The translations under genes and the position numbers were made by a program. Shown here in pieces: positions 1 through 4,963 of a DNA stretch of 7,344 nt. Within the stretch, counting starts at the first letter, position 1. The number at the start of each line of letters is the position of its first letter. This DNA is from an uncultured Lachnospiraceae bacterium (lineage in GTDB: Bacteria; Bacillota_A; Clostridia; Lachnospirales; Lachnospiraceae): contig CAJUFW010000169.1 in NCBI GenBank assembly GCA_910585655.1, forward strand, positions 1-7,344, in the 5' to 3' direction. The notes under the pieces were generated by a model. The model had not been told where the DNA came from. It did no database searches and saw only the letters and a program-made list of their open reading frames with translations.

Positions 1-41
1 TCTAACCTAATTTAATTTTGGTAAATAGGAGTTATTTTGGC

Positions 42-623
42 ATGGGTATTCTAATTGGATATTATTTGCATTTTTTTCAATATATACCTACAAAAACACA
101 CACAGAAGAAACCACCATATATCACACTTATCTTGAAAAATATGTGAAACGAAATGGTATTGTAAATCGTACCTTTCAAAAAAATGCTCCTCTTTCTATA
201 ATCCCACTTCGTATAGAACACCACAAACCTTATGATTTTCAATATCATTGTTATGAAACCGAAACTTGGTTTATGCAATTTGAAATTTCAAATCTATCCA
301 CAAAATCATATCATATTATTTCACCACCAGAATTAGACTATCTTATCGATAATGTTTGGTATGAATGTAGCAGTTATGGTTATACAAGTCTACGTGCAGA
401 AGGAGAACCAGAATATACTTTTGCGCCTGAGGAAACAATTACTATTACTATCCCCATTCAAGAACCCATTTGCATTGACAAAGAACTTCCTCTTCGCTCT
501 GGTCGTTTCTGGTATGGGCATTACCGTCTTGTCGTAGAATATGCAGAAGAAACATTTACTTATGTAGAATTTGATTTACCAGAGACTGCAGATTATTTCA
601 GCAATCGCTTATACGAAAACTAA
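42..623 (+). CDS. Hypothetical protein with bacterial Ig-like domain
   Basis: The product is 193 aa from the ATG at 42, which is preceded by AGGAG at 27-31 with a 10-nt gap. The reading frame opens further upstream with a TTG at 18, but that codon has no ribosome binding site. Residues about 70-180 read as an Ig-like beta-sandwich: an N-terminal strand ending in the ISN turn (82-84), a D-N-x-WYE strand (103-108), an APEET turn (128-132) before a hydrophobic strand, and the late G-x-YRLV strand (159-164) typical of small bacterial Ig-like domains found in Firmicutes lipoproteins. The first 15 residues are hydrophobic and aromatic but carry no basic n-region and no lipobox, so export is uncertain. 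The gene is visibly more AT-rich than the rest of the window and has no adjacent partner, which suggests acquisition by transfer. Its function is unknown. The domain call rests on pattern recognition only. Confidence 0.7.
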   Translation: MGILIGYYLHFFQYIPTKTHTEETTIYHTYLEKYVKRNGIVNRTFQKNAPLSIIPLRIEHHKPYDFQYHCYETETWFMQFEISNLSTKSYHIISPPELDYLIDNVWYECSSYGYTSLRAEGEPEYTFAPEETITITIPIQEPICIDKELPLRSGRFWYGHYRLVVEYAEETFTYVEFDLPETADYFSNRLYEN

Positions 624-878
624 CATATACTCACAAACACTCAAACTGTTGCAAACCAAACAATACGGACACATAGTAGTTTGTTTACAAAGGCTAAACT
701 GCCTACTTCTTTCAAATATGAATATTCCTCTTTGTATTTTGTGGGAAACCGATATAAATTTGCCTGTGTCTTTATAGCTTTTCATCTGATCGGAAAGCAT
801 GAGATTATAGTTCCTACGGCAACAGCCGAAAGTTTTGGCAAAAAACTGGCAAAATATTTTTGTACTACAATAAATAAT

Positions 879-944
879 GCGGCGGGTCGCTTTAGCGACA
901 TGTCACTGCTCCGCCGCAGTGCGATCCTGCCCGGAGGGCTTTTT
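879..944 (+). repeat. GC-rich structured element, possible dispersed intergenic repeat or small RNA
   Basis: GCGGCGG at 879-885 pairs perfectly with CCGCCGC at 911-917. Inside it, GTCGC (886-890) pairs with GCGAC (895-899) around a TTTA loop, leaving an 11-nt unpaired stretch at 900-910. A competing hairpin, CACTGC (904-909) with GCAGTG (916-921), shares bases 916-917 with the outer stem, so the two folds exclude each other. A terminator-like hairpin follows directly. The GC content contrasts sharply with the AT-rich flank. From memory, this kind of sequence recurs between genes in Lachnospiraceae, but I could not verify that. It could be a mobile repeat, a small RNA or an elaborate 3' end. 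Confidence 0.5.
929..944 (+). terminator. Short terminator-like hairpin, plus strand
   Basis: GCCC (929-932) and GGGC (936-939) form a stem around a GGA loop, followed at once by five T (940-944). The stem is only 4 bp but all G/C. It could end transcripts coming from the Ig-like gene or from the structured element just upstream. The short stem makes efficient termination uncertain. Confidence 0.45.
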
Positions 945-945
945 G

Positions 946-980
946 TATGATAGGGAAGTTCGGAGAACTTTCCTATCATA
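946..980 (+). repeat. 16-bp near-perfect hairpin (inverted repeat)
   Basis: The arm at 946-961 is the reverse complement of the arm at 965-980 apart from one position, separated by the 3-nt loop GGA. The single exception pairs G955 with T971. That is a G-U wobble in plus-strand RNA but an A-C mismatch in minus-strand RNA, so the structure is better conserved as plus-strand RNA. It lies between two terminator-like hairpins at converging gene ends. Confidence 0.65.
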
Positions 981-982
981 TG

Positions 983-1010
983 AAAAAAGCCGCGGTTGTT
1001 TTACCGCGGC
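983..1010 (-). terminator. Rho-independent terminator of the CDF transporter gene
   Basis: Read on the minus strand, GCCGCGGT (1010-1003) pairs perfectly with ACCGCGGC (996-989) around a 6-nt loop. A run of six T follows (988-983 on the minus strand). It starts 16 bases after the stop codon of the minus-strand transporter gene, as expected for its intrinsic terminator. Confidence 0.88.
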
Positions 1011-1026
1011 ACAAAGAGCCTGACTG

Positions 1027-2202
1027 TTATCCTTCCGAAATATATCCATGTTCTACCTGAATCACACAGGTATAGCGTTCGTCCTCTGCCCGCATCTTGG
1101 CAATTACCTGCTGCCGAATTACATCGGCATGTTCTTTTCGCTCATGCGGAAGCGTCAAGTCAAAAATCAGGTTGATCTGATGAACCCCGTTGACAATACG
1201 AAGATCGTGAATCGAACCATGCGGCTCAATTTCTTTGACAATTTCATTGATCCGTTTTTTCAGATAAGACAGCCGTTCGTCGTGGACTGCAATCGGATCC
1301 ATATGAATCACCAAAAGGATACCCAAATCTTCCATTGCGTTCCTCTCAATCATGTCGATTTCCTCATGGATATCCTCAATGTCCAAATCATTCGCCACCT
1401 CTGCATGAATCGTCGCCATCAATTTGGTCGGTCCGTAATTATGAACGATCAAATCATGTGTCCCATACACGCACGGATAACTCTCTACATAGTCTGTTAC
1501 CTTCCGGTAGACTTCCATCGGCACAGCCTCTCCTAACAATGGTTCCAGCGTTTCTTTGATAATCTTAATCCCGGCAATCATAACAAAAACCGAGACGATC
1601 ACCCCCATAAAACCGTCTATCTTTAACCCGCTGATATGCCCCACCACTAAAGACAGCACGGTAGCTCCGGTAATGCAGACATCTCCAAAGGAGTCTGCCG
1701 CCGTAGCCTTTAGTACCGTAGACTGAATCCGTTTTCCTAAAGTACGGTTAAATACTCCCATCCAGATTTTAACGGCAATCGGAATACACAAAATCAGCAC
1801 CGTATACCAGGAAAAAGCCACCTCCTGGGGATGCCAGATCTTATCCAGAGAACTTCCAAAACAGGAAAAACCGACCTGCAATACCAAAAAAGCCACTGCC
1901 AGCCCGGCGATATACTCATACCGTCCATGCCCGAACGGATGCTCCTTATCTGCCGGACGCTCTGCAAGCTTTACCCCTACAAAGCTGATCACTGAAGAAG
2001 CGGCGTCCGAAAGGTTATTAAAGGCATCTGCAATCACCGAAATACTATGTATCAGGATTCCTACCAATACTTTAATCAGAAATAAAAAAAGATTGCAGCA
2101 GACGCCGACCAGGCTTGCCATTACGCCATATCTGGTCCGTACCTCTGCCTGTTCTACATTTTTATAATCTTTTACAAACCATTTCACCAGTAAATTTGTC
2201 AT
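1027..2202 (-). CDS. Cation diffusion facilitator (CDF) family transporter, manganese-type site
   Basis: This is a 391-aa inner-membrane exporter that would move a divalent cation out of the cytoplasm, probably by proton antiport as in other CDF proteins. About six membrane segments span residues 26-215. The second carries A58-D59-A60-F61-N62 through D66 (N-x3-D), and the fifth carries D170-x3-D174. The N-D/D-D combination is that of manganese exporters such as pneumococcal MntE, whereas zinc exporters usually have His at the first TM5 position. A cytoplasmic ferredoxin-like dimerisation domain spans about 228-304. A second copy-like region (305-391) makes the protein longer than the usual 300-aa form. 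I chose the ATG at 2202 because AAGGGG lies 12 nt upstream and because a promoter -35 box overlaps the alternative ATG at 2271. The gene is divergent from the CNNM gene and ends at its own terminator. The family is certain; the metal is inferred. Confidence 0.92.
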   Translation of the reverse strand: MTNLLVKWFVKDYKNVEQAEVRTRYGVMASLVGVCCNLFLFLIKVLVGILIHSISVIADAFNNLSDAASSVISFVGVKLAERPADKEHPFGHGRYEYIAGLAVAFLVLQVGFSCFGSSLDKIWHPQEVAFSWYTVLILCIPIAVKIWMGVFNRTLGKRIQSTVLKATAADSFGDVCITGATVLSLVVGHISGLKIDGFMGVIVSVFVMIAGIKIIKETLEPLLGEAVPMEVYRKVTDYVESYPCVYGTHDLIVHNYGPTKLMATIHAEVANDLDIEDIHEEIDMIERNAMEDLGILLVIHMDPIAVHDERLSYLKKRINEIVKEIEPHGSIHDLRIVNGVHQINLIFDLTLPHERKEHADVIRQQVIAKMRAEDERYTCVIQVEHGYISEG

Positions 2203-2242
2203 GTTTAACGGATTCCCCTTTTCTGTTTCTCTTGTCCTTCCT

Positions 2243-2271
2243 ATTATATTCGCTTTCTTTCCGCCATGCAA
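2243..2271 (-). promoter_or_regulatory. Sigma-A promoter for the CDF transporter gene
   Basis: On the minus strand, TTGCAT (2271-2266) is followed after exactly 17 bp by a consensus TATAAT (2248-2243). Transcription would begin near 2236, giving a leader of about 33 nt before the ATG at 2202. The -35 box covers the alternative ATG at 2271, which argues against that codon being the start. Confidence 0.72.
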
Positions 2272-2308
2272 GACCGATTGTTTTTATTATCAGATTTTTC
2301 CATAGATC

Positions 2309-2337
2309 TTGACAGCCTGCCCGGAATCGTGTAGAAT
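2309..2337 (+). promoter_or_regulatory. Sigma-A promoter for the CNNM/CorC gene
   Basis: TTGACA at 2309-2314 is a perfect -35 hexamer. TAGAAT at 2332-2337 is a near-consensus -10, and the spacer is 17 bp. The expected transcription start is near 2344, about 90 nt before the TTG start codon. It is divergent from the CDF promoter, and the two -35 boxes are about 38 bp apart. Confidence 0.85.
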
Positions 2338-2345
2338 TAGTTATG

Positions 2346-2402
2346 TGTATCGCAAGGAGTGGCGCCCTCGCGGCAAGACTCCTGTTCTTCTGTGCGGATA
2401 CA
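2346..2402 (+). promoter_or_regulatory. Foldable 5' leader RNA upstream of the CNNM/CorC gene
   Basis: The leader begins almost exactly at the predicted transcription start. TGTATC (2346-2351) pairs with GATACA (2397-2402). GC (2352-2353) pairs with GC (2394-2395) across a bulged G. AGGAGT (2355-2360) pairs with ACTCCT (2378-2383), and GCC (2364-2366) can pair with GGC (2372-2374) at the tip. The AGGAGT strand looks like a ribosome binding site but is locked in the stem; the real one lies at 2420-2424. I do not recognise a known riboswitch class such as the M-box or yybP-ykoY. It could be a cis-regulatory element or simply a stabilising 5' hairpin. Confidence 0.4.
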
Positions 2403-2419
2403 TAATATATTAAATCAAT

Positions 2420-2435
2420 AGGAGATGATGTTTTG
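2420..2435 (+). promoter_or_regulatory. Ribosome binding site that fixes a TTG start
   Basis: AGGAG (2420-2424) lies 8 nt before TTG at 2433, the ideal distance. Two ATG codons at 2425 and 2428 are closer but in another frame, which stops after nine codons. The TTG is therefore the start of the long reading frame. Confidence 0.8.
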
Positions 2436-3806
2436 GACCCCAGTGACGCGATAGCGATAGGCATGCCAGCAGCGGCTGGCGTAAGTATGGCAATCAGCAC
2501 AGGCGATGTGATCAGTATTGGGATACTGATCGTCTTGGTATTGCTGTCAGCTTTTTTTTCATCCTCGGAAACTGCCCTGACTACGGTCAATAAAATCCGT
2601 ATTCGGAACCTGGCCGAAGACAAGGTGAAAAATGCGGACTTAGTTGCAAAGTTAGTAGAAGATCCGAACAGGCTGCTCAGTACCATCTTAATCGGCAACA
2701 ACATTGTAAACCTCTCGGCTTCCGCTCTGATGACGACTTTTATTACAAATCTGTTCGGCAGTTGGGCAGTCGGTATCGGTACCGGTATTTTGACGATTAT
2801 CGTTTTGATCTTCGGAGAAATCGTCCCGAAAACAGCCGCTACCATTCAGGCGGAAAAGATGGCGCTCCGTTATGCCAAGGTGATTTATTTCCTCACCAAG
2901 CTTTTGACTCCGGTGATCGCCGTTTTAAACGTCATATCAAGCGTGATTATGAAGATCATGCGTATTGACGCCAAAAAGCCTCGTCTGCAGATTACGGAAG
3001 ACGAATTGCTGACGTTAGTAGAGGTCAGCCATGAAGAGGGTGTGATTGAAAACGAAGAACGACTGATGATTACAAATGTGGTTGATTTTGGAGATTCCCT
3101 AGCCAAAGATGTGATGGTTCCCCGTATGGAGATGAGTGCTGTCCCGGATGATATCAGCTACAACGATCTGGTAGCTATGTTTGAAAAGGACAAGTATTCC
3201 CGTCTTCCGGTCTACAGTGAATCCATCGACAATGTGACAGGTGTAGTACACCTGAAGGATATCTGTTTTTACCAGGGCAACAAAAAAGAATTTAAAGTAA
3301 CAGATTTCCTGCGCGACGCTTATTTTACCTATGAATTTAAAAAGACCTCGGAGCTGTTGATCGAAATGCGGCAGTCTACGTATTCCATGTCTATCGTTTT
3401 AGACGAATACGGCGCTACTGCCGGGTTGATTACGTTAGAGGATCTATTAGAAGAAATCGTCGGTGAAATCCGGGATGAATACGATGCGGACGAAGAGGAC
3501 GATATTCAGGAGATCGGAGAACACGAATATCTGGTTTCCGGTACTACGAAGTTAGATGACTTCAACGAATTCTTCGGTACACATCTTTCCTCGGATGATT
3601 ACGACTCCATTGCCGGGCATGTGATCGGTCTGTTAGAGCATCTTCCTGCAGAAGGAGAAGCCATTGCAGACGGCAAAGTCACCTTTACCGTAAAGGCAGT
3701 AGACAAAAACCGGATTGATAAACTTCATATTCTTGTCTCCCCTTCGGAAGAGGAACCACAGGAAGAAGATAGACGGCATCGGGAAGAACTGGATTCAGCC
3801 AGTTAA
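2433..3806 (+). CDS. CNNM/DUF21-CBS-CorC_HlyC family membrane protein (hemolysin-family ion transporter)
   Basis: This 457-aa protein has the full architecture of the CorC/HlyC-type family. The CNNM (DUF21) membrane domain spans about 27-200, with the SSSETAL signature at 43-49, the GNN motif at 88-90 and GEIVPK at 128-133. A CBS-domain pair spans about 226-345, entered by MVPR (228-231), with LDEYG (323-327) in the second repeat. A C-terminal CorC_HlyC domain covers about 355-436, and an acidic tail follows. Relatives include the staphylococcal MpfA magnesium-export factor and bacterial CorC; the hemolysin name is historical. The CBS pair probably senses nucleotide or Mg-ATP. The start is TTG, set by the AGGAG 8 nt upstream. 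The gene has its own promoter and terminator and so forms a single-gene unit. It is divergent from a CDF exporter, which fits a cation-homeostasis role. The exact ion is not evident from the sequence. Confidence 0.93.
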   Translation: MDPSDAIAIGMPAAAGVSMAISTGDVISIGILIVLVLLSAFFSSSETALTTVNKIRIRNLAEDKVKNADLVAKLVEDPNRLLSTILIGNNIVNLSASALMTTFITNLFGSWAVGIGTGILTIIVLIFGEIVPKTAATIQAEKMALRYAKVIYFLTKLLTPVIAVLNVISSVIMKIMRIDAKKPRLQITEDELLTLVEVSHEEGVIENEERLMITNVVDFGDSLAKDVMVPRMEMSAVPDDISYNDLVAMFEKDKYSRLPVYSESIDNVTGVVHLKDICFYQGNKKEFKVTDFLRDAYFTYEFKKTSELLIEMRQSTYSMSIVLDEYGATAGLITLEDLLEEIVGEIRDEYDADEEDDIQEIGEHEYLVSGTTKLDDFNEFFGTHLSSDDYDSIAGHVIGLLEHLPAEGEAIADGKVTFTVKAVDKNRIDKLHILVSPSEEEPQEEDRRHREELDSAS

Positions 3807-3816
3807 TAAATGAGAT

Positions 3817-3854
3817 AAAGCAGAGCCGGGAGTTCTCTCCTGCTCTGCTTTTTT
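3817..3854 (+). terminator. Rho-independent terminator of the CNNM/CorC gene
   Basis: AAAGCAGAGC (3817-3826) pairs over 10 bp with GCTCTGCTTT (3842-3851). An inner GGAG/CTCC stem (3829-3832 with 3837-3840) closes on a TTCT loop, and T continues through 3854. It starts 10 bases after the TAA. It separates the metal-transport gene from the next operon. Confidence 0.92.
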
Positions 3855-3901
3855 GTATCATAGGAATAAAGTTATTATTTACAGAAAGGACGATTTCGTT
3901 T

Positions 3902-4495
3902 ATGAAAGCACATGAAACAGAAACCTTTAAGCGCTACGGACGCTTTTTCTTCCTGCTTCTACTGGGATTAGGCGTTCTTTTACCGCTTGGTGTTGCCCTT
4001 ATTCTTAGTTTTGCGCAGGGAAGTTTTCGCCCGGATGTCTTTTTGCCGATGGCGTTAGTCTTTGCCTTTATCGTCTGGGCTCCGATGGCTATTATGATTG
4101 GCTATGGAAGTCTGACTTCTCTGTTTGTCAAGCATACAGCCAAACAGATTAGCGCGCTTCCTTATCGCTTTAACAGCTCTTTCCAAAGCAGAGGCGGAAT
4201 CTTGTATATTGATGTAGAGAATGGAATGATCGCATTCATATCTTCCTACAATCCTATGCTCCTTCAGGTATTCAATGCTTCTCGGATCGGCAAAGCAAAA
4301 ACGATTGCTTCTACTATGAGCGGCGTTCGTTTTGTCTTTACGTTAGACGGAAAAAAGATTACGATGCCGACTTTACTCAGTAACCGGGTAGTCAGTCTCA
4401 AATCCGGCATTGGAGCAGAAGCCGTGTCCAAAGCGGACACTTATGTGGAGCTGCTGTTAGCAGCCAAAGCGCGCGCTGAGGGAGGAAGCATCTGA
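3902..4495 (+). CDS. Unknown membrane protein, two TM segments and a beta-rich cytoplasmic domain
   Basis: I do not recognise this 197-aa protein. Two hydrophobic segments (about 14-37 and 45-70) are joined by a short loop, placing both the basic N-terminus and the C-terminal 125 residues in the cytoplasm. Residues about 98-160 look like alternating beta strands (LYIDVENG, AFISSYNP, VRFVFTLDGKKI), and 176-193 like a final helix. This resembles small PH-like domains attached to membrane hairpins, but that is only an impression of fold. AAGGA at 3886-3890 lies 11 nt before the ATG. It is the first gene of a three-gene operon and overlaps the next gene by one base (TGATG), so the two products are probably made in similar amounts and may interact. 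No convincing promoter is visible in the 47 bp after the upstream terminator. Confidence 0.8.
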   Translation: MKAHETETFKRYGRFFFLLLLGLGVLLPLGVALILSFAQGSFRPDVFLPMALVFAFIVWAPMAIMIGYGSLTSLFVKHTAKQISALPYRFNSSFQSRGGILYIDVENGMIAFISSYNPMLLQVFNASRIGKAKTIASTMSGVRFVFTLDGKKITMPTLLSNRVVSLKSGIGAEAVSKADTYVELLLAAKARAEGGSI

Positions 4496-4497
4496 TG
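4481..4497 (+). promoter_or_regulatory. Internal ribosome binding site and TGATG coupling junction
   Basis: GGAGG at 4481-4485, inside the last codons of the first operon gene, lies 9 nt before ATG at 4495. The stop TGA (4493-4495) and the start ATG (4495-4497) share one base. This is a standard translational-coupling arrangement and fixes the start of the second gene. Confidence 0.85.
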
Positions 4498-4941
4498 GAT
4501 CGCCTTCATGACATTGGTTTTTACCTGCCGGAGATCATTTTTGCAGTTTTAGTGACGGTAGCGCTCATTGGGGTTATTTTGATGGTACGCGATCAATTTC
4601 GCTATTCCAACGGCAAAATTACCTGCCTGCATTGTAAAGGAGCTTCCAACAAAATTTCCAGGCATCCTTATCTGTTTTTACTACCAATCTCCTTTGGAGA
4701 TCAATACGAGGATGCCGCTTCTTATCTGCCCTCCCATATGACGCCGATTTCCCGCAAGGAAGACATCCCCACTGGCAGACGAGCCTGCTGGATAGAAGTC
4801 TACTCCTGTCCGCAATGCAGCAGCAAGCAAGTCATGATTACCGACTTTCTCCAGGTACGAGGAACCGAACATTCCAAAGGAACCTATGTGCTTCCTTATG
4901 CCCCTTTCTATTCTCTGATCGAAGCCTGGAAGCAGATATAA
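4495..4941 (+). CDS. Unknown membrane-anchored protein with paired CxxC motifs
   Basis: This 148-aa protein has one membrane segment (about 12-31) followed by a soluble domain. The residues after the segment (R32, R36, K41) are basic, suggesting that the soluble domain is cytoplasmic. It contains CLHC at 44-47 and CPQC at 105-108. Each CxxC is preceded by a beta-strand-like stretch (GKIT and EVYS), as in zinc-ribbon knuckles, and together the four cysteines could hold one zinc. The 57-residue spacing is much longer than in simple zinc ribbons, so an inserted region (about 50-100) would fill the loop. I know no named family for it. Translation is coupled to the upstream gene, and the third operon gene follows after 22 bp, so the three products probably act together at the membrane. 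An alternative reading is a redox-active CxxC protein. Confidence 0.8.
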   Translation: MDRLHDIGFYLPEIIFAVLVTVALIGVILMVRDQFRYSNGKITCLHCKGASNKISRHPYLFLLPISFGDQYEDAASYLPSHMTPISRKEDIPTGRRACWIEVYSCPQCSSKQVMITDFLQVRGTEHSKGTYVLPYAPFYSLIEAWKQI

Positions 4942-4963
4942 TAAACGAAAAAGGAGCCTAGTT

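Larger units (their letters stand above)
624..1026. other. Intergenic region without a convincing gene
   Basis: About 400 bases lie between the Ig-like gene and the stop codon of the minus-strand transporter. Open frames exist on the plus strand (for example 681-950), but they lack ribosome binding sites. The 681-950 frame ends inside GC-rich hairpins, so its C-terminal translation is dictated by the hairpin DNA. I regard these frames as non-coding. The left half (624-870) is AT-rich with nothing identifiable. The right half (879-1010) is a series of inverted repeats listed separately. Confidence 0.6.

Noticed and set aside
681..950. 89-codon plus-strand open frame in the left intergenic region
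   Set aside because: It has no ribosome binding site, no recognisable domain, and its last third is encoded by GC-rich inverted repeats. It is more likely a chance frame through a non-coding repeat.
1048..1536. 162-codon plus-strand open frame inside the CDF gene
   Set aside because: It is antisense to a clearly conserved transporter coding region and has no ribosome binding site or recognisable protein features.
2203..2271. Longer N-terminus for the CDF transporter starting at ATG 2271
   Set aside because: The ATG overlaps the -35 box of a good promoter whose transcript would begin near 2236. It has no ribosome binding site, and the extra residues are unlike CDF N-termini.
2346..2402. Known metal riboswitch (M-box, yybP-ykoY or NiCo) before the CNNM gene
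   Set aside because: The region is too short for an M-box, and I could not find the conserved loop sequences of yybP-ykoY or NiCo. Only an unclassified foldable leader is claimed.
2162..2845. 227-codon minus-strand open frame overlapping the CNNM gene and the promoter region
   Set aside because: It is antisense to the conserved CNNM membrane domain and runs through both promoters. Its composition is what complementing a hydrophobic coding region would produce.
3853..3881. Possible promoter for the three-gene operon (TTGTAT with TATTTA, or a nearby TATTAT)
   Set aside because: The hexamers overlap the terminator T-run and match poorly or have wrong spacing, and the implied start would fall at or just before the ribosome binding site. 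I could not support a specific promoter.
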